Assembly (NCBI GenBank): GCA_030848705.1
Contig: CM061237.1
Location: 87,229,910 to 87,293,909, forward strand
Source: Heracleum sosnowskyi
Taxonomy: Eukaryota; Streptophyta; Magnoliopsida; Apiales; Apiaceae
DNA: 64,000 bases
Reading direction: 5' to 3'
Shown here piece by piece: positions 11,602 through 21,570 of the stretch; the first letter of the stretch is position 1; each line of letters opens with the position of its first letter. Under the pieces are notes generated by a model. The model was not told where the DNA came from and did not search any database. It was given only the letters and a program-made list of their open reading frames with translations. The position numbers and the translations under genes are program-made.

Positions 11602-12701
11602 TGTAAAGCATAATGTAACATAAGATGTAAAAGAGATAACTACAACTCAACAAAGGACAAGAAAGACAATAGTATTAACAGAAGCACAGGAATCCAGAAT
11701 CAAAGAAGAAAAGGTAAACTCAAAAAATAAAAATACGTTATGTATTCTTGAAGTCCGTAAACAGGTCACGGAAAGAAGTTCATGAAAATGTTCAAGCCTC
11801 AGTGACAGCAAAAGAAACAAGACTTTCAAGACGACAGAAGTATGTGAATGATTTAGAGTCAGTACCACAGGATTCCAGTGATGAAGCAACCAGGACGACA
11901 AAGGACTTATCAGCAGCATTGAAATGAAGACATAAAAGAAGAATTGATCAAGTGTTATTCATCTGTGAACCAGACCAGTTGCACTAGGTGACGGCACTAA
12001 AAGATCAAATTGTTTTATCGTCTCGGAAGAAAATGATACAGTCTAAAACTTAAACACCGTGAAACTTTTCTAAAAAGCTAATAATGGAAAAGGGTTCGAT
12101 AGTTTTCTAAATTAGAAAACCATCGAATTAAAAGCTTAAAGTGAATGAAAACTTTAATAAAGTAAAAGTTCCATTCGATAGTTTTTACTTTAAAAACCAT
12201 CGAATGTAATTATTACTTTATTATGCGATAGTTTTCAATTCATAAAGTGGGTGAAAAGTTTTGGTTTGTCTGACAGGTTGATGAAGATCCAACGGCCAAG
12301 ATTGTTTGTTCAACTTTGGTTCGATGGTTTTTCTAAAAACAAAGACTACAATTACAACAGAGGAAGTGTGTCTTCTTCAGTCGAGATTTTTCATAGTAGC
12401 AATTACTCAGAGAGAGTTTGAGCCAGAGAGAAAATACAATAGAAATTAATTCTGCTCAAACTCTATCATTGTATTGATTGTGAATAATCTAGAACTCATT
12501 GAAGCTAATCTACGGATTAGAAATTGTAGCACCCCTCGAGGTTTATATTTATAAAACGATATATTCCCCGACTCTTGGTTTGGTTTGGTGTGTTTGATTT
12601 CGTTATAGAACTGAATGAATTATCCGCGAACGAAATTGAATTATTTGTGAGTATCGTATTCAACCCCCCCCCCCCCTTCTACGATACTTCGGGACCTAAC
12701 A
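11602..12701 (+). repeat. 3' LTR of element A, 1,100 bp
   Basis: It runs from TGTAAAGCATAATG after the polypurine tract to GGGACCTAACA. It holds TCGATAGTTTT and AACCATCGAA motifs in both orientations (about 12090-12320). Near the end it has TATTCAACCCCCC...CTTCTACGA, a C-tract block shared with the ends of D, F and G. The middle (TGAACCAGACCAGTTGCACTA) resembles solo LTR D. Confidence 0.85.
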
Positions 12702-12702
12702 A

Positions 12703-12810
12703 TGTCAACGGAATGAAGATTACACTATCAACGGAATGAAGAATATACCATCAACGGAATGAAGAATAAAGCTATCAACGAAATACATCTCACTGCTATC
12801 AACGAATCAT
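12703..12810. repeat. ATCAACGGAATGAAG short repeats in the G LTR
   Basis: Five irregularly spaced copies of (T/C)ATCAACG(G/A)A(A/T), three of them followed by TGAAGA. The TCAACGGAATG core recurs inside the G gag coding sequence at about 15188. Confidence 0.8.
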
Positions 12811-13404
12811 TATCACTTTTCTGAATAGTTGACAAAGTGATAGTGACAGTTTTCTGACAGATCAAAAGGTGATGTAGAATTGTACTTTGCATTAGGAGCC
12901 ATTAAAATGGTCACTGGGAATGAGGAAACATTCTAATTTCCAATTAGGTTCTTGAGTGTGATCATAATAAGCATGAAGACAAAAGACAAGATCTCCAAGG
13001 ACCGTTGGACAAAAGGAATAAAAAGCAAGCTACTGGTGGTTACCCTTAGTACATTTTAGAGTAGCCAAAAATAGAATTGTAAACTTGGGATTTATAACCA
13101 AGTGTAGCAGTTCTTTTTATTGTAAGTGAGTGAGATAGAATAACTTTGTATTAGCTTCTTTCAAGAGCACTCTCACTCTACATTAGGAACTGAGCAGCTG
13201 TGCTACGTTTGTAACACAGATTATTCCCGCAATAAAAACATCTCAGTTGGATCCTAAAAAACATCCAACTGAAATTTTATATTTGCTTGTGTTTTTATTT
13301 TCTGTGTTAATTTATTTAAAAGTTGTTTTAAGTTTAAAAATATCTAGAATTGTATTCAACCCCCCCCCCCCTCTACAATTCTGTTAGGTCATTTGGGATT
13401 AACA
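12703..13404 (+). repeat. 5' LTR of element G (left end uncertain)
   Basis: The right end GGGATTAACA is followed directly by a primer site. Near the end, TATTCAACCCCCCCCCC precedes CTCTACAATTC, the C-tract block shared with A, D and F. The left end is placed at TGTCAACGG, one base after the end of A. A may instead have inserted inside this LTR, with the true start outside the window. A cluster of ATCAACGGAATGAAG repeats occupies the first 120 bp. Confidence 0.6.
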
Positions 13405-13422
13405 ATTGGTATCAGATCAAGC
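13405..13422 (+). other. Primer binding site of element G (variant)
   Basis: ATTGGTATCAGATCAAGC directly follows the LTR. The usual initiator-tRNA-Met site in the other copies is ATTGGTATCAGAGCCAAGGC, so GCC is changed to TC(A) here. Confidence 0.75.
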
Positions 13423-13467
13423 TTCTAACATACAAGGAGTTTAAAGATCTACGCCAAAACAGAAACC

Positions 13468-15643
13468 ATGGTGAAGAAGGATGCAGGTGTAAAGATACCA
13501 GTTCTAGATAAGGACAATTACTTTCACTGGAAAGTAAAAATGCATCTACATCTTATGTCTATGGATGAGAGATATGTATACTTCATTGAGAAAGGTCCAC
13601 ACGTTCCCATGAAGTTTGCATCTAGAGTTGGACTGCCAGATGATGCTGAAGATGTGGAAATTCCAAAGCCTGTCTCAGAATGGACTGTTGAAGATGTTGC
13701 AGAAGTCCATAAAGATAAAAGAACCATGAACATTCTGTTTAATGGTTTGGAGCAAGAGATGTTTGACAATGTTATAAACTGTACAACTTCTAAAGAAGTA
13801 TGGGACACTGTTAGAACACTCTGTGAAGGAACTGAGCAAGTAAGGGAGAACAAAATGCAACTCCTCATACAACAATATGAGCACTTTCATTTTAAAGCTA
13901 GTGAAACCCTAAATGACACGTTTAGTAGGTTTCAAAAGCTTTTGAATGGATTAAAGTTGTATGGGAGGGTCTACCAAACCAAGGATTCAAACCTCAAATT
14001 TCTTAGAGCTCTTCCAAAAGAGTGGAAGCCTATGACTGTTTCTCTGAGAAACACTCAAGAGTACAAAGACTATACTCTTGAAAGGCTTTATGGAACCTTA
14101 AAGACATATGAGCTAGAAATGGAGCAAGATGAAGAAATTGAGAAGGTACAAAAGAAAGGTGCATCTATTGCATTGATTGCATCTGTGAACCAACTGGAAG
14201 ATGACAATGAAGAAGCTGCAAAAGCCACAACTAGTCGAGCTAGTTGTAGGAGTGATGTTAGCAAGGGTAAAGGCAAGATGACAGAAGAAGAAGAAGAACC
14301 AGCCAACTTGGATGACTTAGATGAGATTGATGAACACATTGCTTTTCTTTCAAGAAAATTTTCTAAGTTCAAATTCAAGAGAAACTCAAAAGCAAGGCCA
14401 CCAAGGAGAGACTTTCAACCTAGCAAAACTAATTGGGTTGAAAAGTCTAAGTCTAAATGTTTCAACTGTGGAATGATTGGTCACTTTGCTGGATATTGCA
14501 GAAAGCCCAAAGTTGAGAAGGGCAACAGGAAATTTGAGCCTGTTGATTATAAAAAGAAATACTTTGAACTTCTCAAGCAAAAAGAAAAGGCTTTCATGTC
14601 TCAGGAGTATGATTGGGCTAGTAATGGTGAAGATTCAGATGATGATGTTGAGTATGTCAACTTGGCTCTAATGGCTAACAATCATGAGCAGGAAGCAAGT
14701 TCATCTAGCAACCAGGTAACAATTACTAATCTTTCTGAGCTTTCTAAAGAGGAATGCGATAGTACAGTTAATGAAATGTCTACTGTACTGTATAATTTGT
14801 GTGTTACTCTTAAATCACTTACCAAAGAGAACTCAAGAATTAAAGAGACTAATTTGCTCTTAAGTGATAGAAATGCCATGTTAGAAGCACAGCTCATTGA
14901 GTTTGAGAAAATGAGATGTGTTAGTAGGGATGCTAAGCAGGAACTTAAGAAAGTGTTAAAAAAGGGAAGAGATTCTTAAAACACAACTAGAAACAGAACA
15001 GAGATTGATTGCAAAATGGAAAGATGCCAGGAATGTTGCTACCAACATCATTAATGTTCAAGGTATGGAATCTTTCTGTGAGCAATCATGGAAAAAGAAC
15101 AAAGAGAAGCTAGGGTATGCTGTTGAAACCTTAGAATCAGAATCAGAGTCAACAAACAACAATGATCATTTGTTGAAGGTTGATACGTCAACGGAATGCA
15201 AGGTTTCGTTGACAGATGAACCATCAACCGATCATACTGTTTCGTTGACAGAGGAAAAGAAAGAAAAACTCACTAGACTTAATAACAAGTATGGTCCTGT
15301 CACCAAGAACTTTGTTCAAGGTGAGTCTAGTAAATCAAAGAAAGTTGAGAAGCCTGTTGAGAGAGCTAATGTAGGTCACTTGTCTAACAATCAATTGAAA
15401 GACAAGTTAGAGAAAATTCAAGTTGAGGTTAAGGGCAATAAAAAGAATAACAGAAATGGCAAAGTAGGGATTAACAAACATAACAATTACACACCTGATA
15501 AGTATGCTCCTAGAAAAACATGTGTTAATTGTGGTAGTGTTAGTCATTTATCTGCTAATTGCAAATCTGTTAAGAAGCCTACTAATGTGAAAATGCCTAA
15601 GCCTGCAATGAATGCCTCTATGCCTGCAATGCTTGTTATTCCT
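13468..15643 (+). pseudogene. gag: gag of element G, frameshifted and interrupted
   Basis: Structural gag polyprotein that would form the particle. The ATG at 13468 starts MVKKDAGVKIPVLDKDNYFHWK, a UBN2/DUF4219-like start, and is followed by the KEVWDTV and LKFLRALPKEWKPMT blocks. A CCHC knuckle (CFNCGMIGHFAGYC) lies near residue 331. A coiled-coil-like stretch runs from about residue 445. The frame ends at 14979 after an A-run near 14955 (TTAAAAAAGGG), and the continuation lies in another frame to 15643, with a second knuckle (CVNCGSVSHLSANC). A one-base homopolymer change is the likely lesion. Element B interrupts the gene at 15644; the last 100 or so codons are at 51323-51621. Confidence 0.85.
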
Positions 15644-16160
15644 TGTTAGATATAATTGCTGATGTTTGTTTATCAGTGTTTAAAGTACCAGGAAACTATC
15701 AGAGTTTAGCTGGAGAACTTATCAGAGTTTAGCTGGAGGACCAGTCAGAGTTTATTAAAGTCTGATGGTCAGAGTTTGCTTAGCTGTCGGTGCGAAGTCA
15801 ATGAAGATTCTAGAAGCGATATTCTTTGAAGATGGAAAGAAGCAAAGAGATATCGAGATGGCTAAGGAAACGGAACAGAAGACAGAAGCAATTCTTAATT
15901 GATTCTGATTGTATAGCTAATTTATAGGAATATCAATTAGAATTGTATGTAGCTGTGTACTAAATAAACACGGATAGGTTAACCCTAAAAGGGATGCGAA
16001 TACGTGAATTATCATTCTTGTAATCTAGCAGCTCTTTGTGATATTTTACATCACTGAGAGAGGAGTTATTTAATTCCATTTAGTTTATTGTTCATAAACG
16101 GTGTTCTTATTGTTATTCTCATACCTATACTTGATTATATATTGTGTATTCGGCCTAAAA
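15644..16160 (+). repeat. 5' LTR of element B, 517 bp
   Basis: Starts TGTTAGATATAATTG and ends TATTCGGCCTAAAA; the final CA is mutated to AA, whereas the 3' copy keeps CA. TCAGAGTTT occurs four times in the first 140 bp. The TATA-like box is ACTAAATAAAC at 15960-15970, degraded from the ACTATATAAAC of the 3' copy. Confidence 0.93.
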
Positions 16161-16180
16161 ATTGGTATCAGAGCCAAGGC
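16161..16180 (+). other. Primer binding site of element B
   Basis: ATTGGTATCAGAGCCAAGGC directly after the 5' LTR, complementary in type to the 3' end of initiator tRNA-Met. Confidence 0.9.
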
Positions 16181-16222
16181 TGTTAAATATATACAGTTTT
16201 TGATCTAAACACCAGTATAATT

Positions 16223-16240
16223 ATGGCTGAAGAAATCCAG
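16223..16240 (+). pseudogene. gag: gag of element B, first six codons
   Basis: ATG GCT GAA GAA ATC CAG, matching the MAEENQ start of C's gag with one residue changed. The gene is broken here by C and resumes at 41484 (GCAGGTTCT) after the TCCAG duplication. Confidence 0.85.
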
Positions 16241-16733
16241 TGTTAGGCCGAATACACAATATATAATCAATATATGTATGAGAATAACAATCAAGAACAC
16301 TGTTTATGAACAATAAACTGAATTATATTAAATAATTCTTCTCTTAGTGATGTAAAATATCACAGAGAGCTGCTAGGTTACAAGAATAATGTATTCAGTA
16401 TTCGCATCCCTTTTAGGGATAACCTATCTGTGTTTATATAGTACACAGCTACATAGAATCAATCTCTAATTGATATTCCTATAAATTAGCTATACAAATT
16501 ATATCAAATTAAGATTGCTTCTGTCTTCTGTTCCGTTTCCTTAACTGTCTCAATATATCTTGCTTCTTTCCATCTTCAAGATATATTGCTTCTAGAATCT
16601 TCATATTAGCACCGACAGTTAATAAACTCTCATCCCGTCAGACTTTATCAAACTCTGACTGGCTTCCAGTAAACTCTGATGAGTACATGTTGCTTAAACA
16701 CTGATAAACAATCATCATCAATTATATCTAACA
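16241..16733 (-). repeat. 3' LTR of element C, 493 bp
   Basis: On the minus strand it starts TGTTAGATATAATTG next to the polypurine tract and ends GTATTCGGCCTAACA. It contains the palindrome-like block GTCAGAGTTT-GAT-AAAGTCTGAC (about 16637-16659) and a TATA box (TTTATATAGT on the plus strand, about 16433). Confidence 0.93.
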
Positions 16734-16746
16734 ATCTCCCCCAACT
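16734..16746 (-). other. Polypurine tract of element C
   Basis: ATCTCCCCCAACT on the plus strand, which is AGTTGGGGGAGAT on the element strand, directly upstream of the 3' LTR. Confidence 0.9.
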
Positions 16747-16877
16747 TGTTCATATTAAAATGTACAAGTTAACAGATAATTGATGATGTCAAAACATATA
16801 ACAAATGCAGTGTTTATAACATATCAGAGTTTAACTTTTACTTAGAACAGAAAACTTTAAAAACTTATAGTCAGACT

Positions 16878-19800
16878 TTACTTAATTTCTTCAATATCAG
16901 GCACTGTCCTGAGATAATCAATGAGTAGCCTCCTTTCAGCTTTTTCTAGCTCATCCACCATGATTTCTTTCAACTCTTTAAGCTCTGGATCACTTTCTCC
17001 AGTCTGGTAGATAGCAACACTCAGAGAATAGATGGTATTCTTTCTCATTTCATTCCCTAGCCTGATATAATAAGATTTGTCTGACTCTAGGTTGAATTCC
17101 AAAACCTTTATTCCCAGTGCAGTATTGAATCTGGCACTGTTTCTCTTCATTTCAACTATCTTTCCATAAGCATCTCTGTACTTAGGAATGTAAGCACTTG
17201 AAACACCTCCTCCAAGAAGAACTTTTGATTTCATCATTCTGTCTCTTAAAACTAGAGCAGCATCATGAGTACTTCTATTTTTGATCTTAAGAAGATATAG
17301 AACATACTCTAGCTCTTCCCATAGCTTCAGATGAAAATCAGCTTCTCTAACTCTATAAACTCTTCCATCATTCATGAAGTATAACAAAAACTCCTTCTTT
17401 AATCCTCTGTGGTAAATCATCTGAACAGACTCTAGTTTGTCAAGGTTTTCTTGAGTAACCCCAACACCAGGTTCTGCCAGTGATGTTTGATCTAGAGGTC
17501 TGTTATTTATTCTTTTCTCTCTATGTGATCCCAAACCAGACTTATCATAAGATTCTTTTCCAAGTACTGTTCTGGTTTGAAGAAAGTTCACAGATTCTGA
17601 CTTCAGAGTTTCAGGAAGTACAGGTCTTTTGAAACCTTGGAGTTGTGTAGATAACTGAGTTTGCACAACTTGAGCATTGTCAGAGGTTGTCACAACTTTA
17701 ACAGAATTGTCAACTTGAGCCTTGTCAGAGGTTGATTGATTTGGAACAGATTCAACTTGAGCAATGTCAGAGGTTGAATAATTTTTCTTTGAGAACTGTC
17801 CTCCTTCTACCAGTATTCCCTTTCCTTTTCCAGAAGCATCTACTGTAGGCCTCCTAGAATATTGTATACTCTGTTGAGTATTTTCCTTGATGGAAATACC
17901 TAGTTCTTTCTTCCTTGGAGCTTTAACAGCTTTCTTCTTGTAGGTACCAGCTTCAACTTTCTTCTGGTGTTCTTCAGCAAGAAGCTTCATCTCAGAATCC
18001 ATATCTTCCACTGTGGCTTCACCACCATGTTCTTCCATAAAAAGCTTAGCAGCAATCTCTTCATCAGTAGTTGGATTTGATGAAATCACTAGACTCTTAA
18101 GTCTTGAAGTAGATGTAGATTGACCACTAGAGTTTATTCTTTCAGAGTATGTCTGTCTAGCAGAGTTTGACCTAAGTCTCCCTTGCTCTTGAGAAGACAA
18201 TTTCCTTTTCTCTGCTCCTTTGCTTCCACCATCATTAGAATCATCCCTCAGTCTCAAGGTTGGAGTCCTTTTGCATTTGTCTTTAGGTACTTTCTCCCCC
18301 TTTTTGATATCATCAGGAATAAAAACTGATGTCAGCAACTCTAGTGATGTAGCAATAGAAGTAAGTTGAGAAGACATAACAGTCTGATTCTCTTCCACCT
18401 TGCTTAGCCTTTTCTTTATTTCCACTTGATCCTTGATCATAGAAGATAATCTGGTTCTATCATTCTTCAAAGCTAACTCCTTAGCAACAATATCATTACT
18501 TAAGCCCATGACAGCCTTATGAGTCTCATCAAATCTATTGTTAAGAGACTTCACTTGAACAATTGTAGCTTTGAAATGACTAAGAAGCTCTGGATTAGAA
18601 ATCTTCTTTGCAGATTTATCTACAAAATCAGCAGTTCTTTGCTTGGAGAAAATACAATCTGCCCCTGACCAGTTTGAATAATACATTTCTCTATAGTGAG
18701 TTTCAGTGGCAGTTTGTTTTTCTTTAATAAATTCAACAGTTGGATCTCTGAGAAAAGGTTCATCAGAGTCTGAAAGTTCAACATTGATGCCAGAGTTTGC
18801 ATGAAGAGAATGTTCAGTATTTTGATCATCATCTGCATCAACATTGTCTTGGATAGGCTCTGCAGCTTCATTAGTAACATTCTCTGCAGTAGCTTCAGTA
18901 TTTATCTGTGCAGCTTCGTCAAGAACTTGCTCTGCAATAGCTTCAACATTCTCAGAGTTTATATTTGCAAGAACCTCTGCTTCTTCAAGAACAATCTCAA
19001 CAACAGTCTCAACCGTATCCTCTGCTGTAGCTTCAGTATTTATCTCTACAGCAGCTTCAATAACCTGATCAACCTCGTCACCCATTTCAGGAACTTGATT
19101 ATTGACAGAGAGAATCTCTGTATGAGTTGCAAGTGACTCATCTATAACTAGGGTGGGTTGATCAGCTACTACATCCTCAGTGTCACAAACACTGATAGAA
19201 GGATGTGCTTCAGGATGTGTATTCATTTCAAAGTCATTAAAGAAATCATCTTGTGCAGGCATATCAGCTTCAGCATCAGCATGTGCTCTGGTCTCATCAG
19301 CCATAGCTAGAGGAACTTCAGTAACAACCTCCTGATTCTCAGCTTTAGGAGCTTCAGTTTCTAATTCATCAAAGAGATAATCAGCTACCATCCTCCTCTT
19401 TCTCTGATGAAGAATTTCATGATCAACATCATCTTCATCAACAGACTTTGACCTGTTAGCTCGAACTTTTCTCTTGAAGGCTCTTTTCTTAATTCTACCA
19501 CCAGACTGTGGTTGTTGGGAAGTAGAGGGTGGAGGTTCAGTGTTTAGTGATGAAATGTTCAGAGTTTGAGGTTCTGGTTTAGGTTGTGATTGTAATTGTG
19601 AAAGATTATTTTCAAACTGTTGAACTCTCTCAGGTAATAGCAGAGCACCAATATTCTCTTTCTTAAGATCCTTGTTTGTTAAGTCAGAAAATATGCGTTT
19701 ATGCAATCTAAACGACTGAATAACATCATCCTCCAGAATCTCAGTGTCAGGAACACAGAAGGAAAATAGTAGTTGACAAAAATGAGCAAAATAGACAACA

Positions 19801-19878
19801 CCCCTATTTTCTGTCATCTTTTCACCAATATTATTTAAAACTAATCTAGCAAAATCAAAGTGATCACCATAGAGTAAG
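16878..19878 (-). pseudogene. Extra gene of element C, 3' part (after the D insertion)
   Basis: Continues the gene begun at 33929. From YGDHFDFARLVL it runs through GEKMTENRGVVYF and FRLHKRIFSDLTNKD (end of the N-terminal domain). Next come a Pro/Gln-rich and basic stretch with RKRRM, a long Glu/Ala-rich acidic region, then YYSNWSGADCIF and a coiled-coil-like segment (about 18350-18600). A purine run encoding DIKKGEKV follows (18293-18305). After three TSD-AQV repeats comes the conserved C-terminal domain (HRGLKKEFLLYFMNDGRVYRV, ELEYVLYLLKIKN, IPKYRD, VLEFNLESD, AIYQTGE, YLRTVPDIEEIK). No transmembrane segment is visible. The frame is open from the D junction to the TAA at 16878. Biochemical function is unknown. 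Confidence 0.8.
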
Positions 19879-20285
19879 TGAAAGGCATATGATATAGCCT
19901 ATTTGTAATTCGAGGATTCTACTCAACTTAAACAAGAATGTAATAAGTAAATATTAGATCAGATGTCACAGGAATCTTAGAAGGTTATATCTGTCAAAGA
20001 ATGAAGATTAAAGTCATCTACAGACTTGAAGTTATTCTACATTGAAAGAAGCTCAATTTATTGATCAAGCCTCAATGAAGTATTCAAGCTCAGTGGATTT
20101 ATTAAAGTGACGGAGATTTCAAGTGGTGACAGAAAAAGTACTGATTACGGAGTTCTTGAATAAGAAGGAAGTGAATCACTGCTTAAAGTCAAATAGATAA
20201 AGAACAAACATTGTCGTTAGTCACTCATGAACCAGACAGTGCATCGAGTGTCAACGTACTATTGTGTTTGTTATTTATCTAAGTT

Positions 20286-20607
20286 TTAAGTGATTCTGGA
20301 ATTAATTGAGAAGTCAACTAATTCTATTTATTCTCTTATAAATAATTAATACTATTAAGTAATTTATTTATTAAATTAATTCTGTAAAGAATTAATTTAA
20401 TACATAATTTATTTAGTTGATTATTTATATTAGAATAAAAATGAACTTAAGTGATTCTGAAATTAATTGAGAAGTCAACTAATTCTATTTATTCTATTAT
20501 AAATAATTAATACTATCAAGTATATTATTTATTATATTAATTCTGTAAAGAATTAATTTAATACATAATTTATTTAGTTAATTATTTAAGTTAGAATAAA
20601 AATGAAC
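20286..20607. repeat. 161-bp tandem duplication in solo LTR D
   Basis: TTAAGTGATTCTG starts at 20286 and again at 20447. Both copies run through GAATTAATTGAGAAGTCAAC and end TTAGAATAAAAATGAAC, with only a few differences. Three GAACTAGGAAGACTTA-like phrases follow (20603-20660). Confidence 0.9.
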
Positions 20608-20859
20608 TAGGAAGACTTAGGTTTGAACTAGGAAGACTTAGAAAAATGAACTAGGAAGACTCACAAGTGAGTCTTCCCGAAAGTCTTCCTAGGCCAACCA
20701 TTGTCTTACCGATTGTCTTCCTAATGCAATCCATTGTCTTCCCGAAAGTCTTCCAAGAGTAAAAGTATTGTTTTCCTGCAAGTCTTCCAAGGCAATTTGT
20801 ATTCTGTGAAGTAGTGGCCTGCACGTGGGATTGAATAAGGAATGCTTTTATATAAAAGC

Positions 20860-21461
20860 TGTTGCCCAGTGAATAACAATTGTAGAAGGGGGTTGAATAC
20901 AATTGTATAAGATTCTCGACTTTATATAACACAAATATGAAAGATCAATAACAATAACAATAACAGCTTTATTAACTTTGATATAAAACTGTTACAAACT
21001 CTCTTAAGAAATTCTGATGTTCTTAAGAGCTGCTAGATTACAAAAACTCTCTCAAGAAATTCTGTTCTTAAGAGCTTCTCTCCGATTATGTTCTCTCTCT
21101 CTGATCAGTACATAAATCGAAACCAAAACTGTGTTTATATAGTGCACACAGCTTCTCTATCAATAACAAGATAAGTCCTAATCATAATAAAGATAGAAAC
21201 ATATCTTTAATCGATAGCTGCATTCTACAAACCAGGAACACACTTCCATGTTTATCTAGACTCCAAATATAACTCGAAGTAGGAATCCTGATCAGCTTCA
21301 AGTCCTGATGATCAAACCTGATCATAGTCTGAGTAGGAATCCTGATGATCAATAAGATACTGACGCTTGATCAAATACTGATGACCATGCAATACTGATG
21401 ACGTCAGCAATCCTGATCAGTTGAGTCTAGCTTCTGACGATCATTGAATTCTAATCTAACA
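20860..21461 (-). repeat. 3' LTR of element F, 602 bp
   Basis: On the element strand it starts TGTTAGATTAGAATTC and ends CACTGGGCAACA. The U3 part carries ATCAGGATT/ATCAGTATT motifs about eight times. TATA box TTTATATAGT (plus strand, near 21140). The end block CAACCCCCTTCTACAATTG matches the C-tract block of A, D and G. Confidence 0.95.
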
Positions 21462-21472
21462 ATCTCCCCCAA
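21462..21472 (-). other. Polypurine tract of element F
   Basis: ATCTCCCCCAA on the plus strand, which is TTGGGGGAGAT on the element strand, next to the 3' LTR. Confidence 0.9.
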
Positions 21473-21570
21473 TCTCATACTTTGTAAAATAAAGTATAGA
21501 TTCCAAATATTCAATGATGTCAAAAACATGTATCAAAATGTACGAGTATCTTCATAAACAACTTATCTGT

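Larger units (their letters stand above)
1822..12701 (+). mobile_element. Element A: 3' part of an old SIRE-type copia retrotransposon
   Basis: In order: a decayed RT/RNase H end of pol (1822-2645), an AT-rich spacer, a broken extra gene (3793-5122 and 9763-11367), a GGGGGAGAT polypurine tract and a 1,100-bp 3' LTR (11602-12701). The 5' part is outside the window or lost under the left-hand LTR insertion. Two gypsy-like LTRs have landed in it. Decay of pol (several frameshifts) makes it the oldest copia copy here. The base after its end begins the LTR-like sequence of element G, so A may have inserted into or beside the G LTR. Confidence 0.75.

Noticed and set aside
13524..13890. Minus-strand ORFs opposite the G gag, and similar ORFs opposite pol and the third gene elsewhere
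   Set aside because: Shadow frames of well-supported coding sequence on the other strand.
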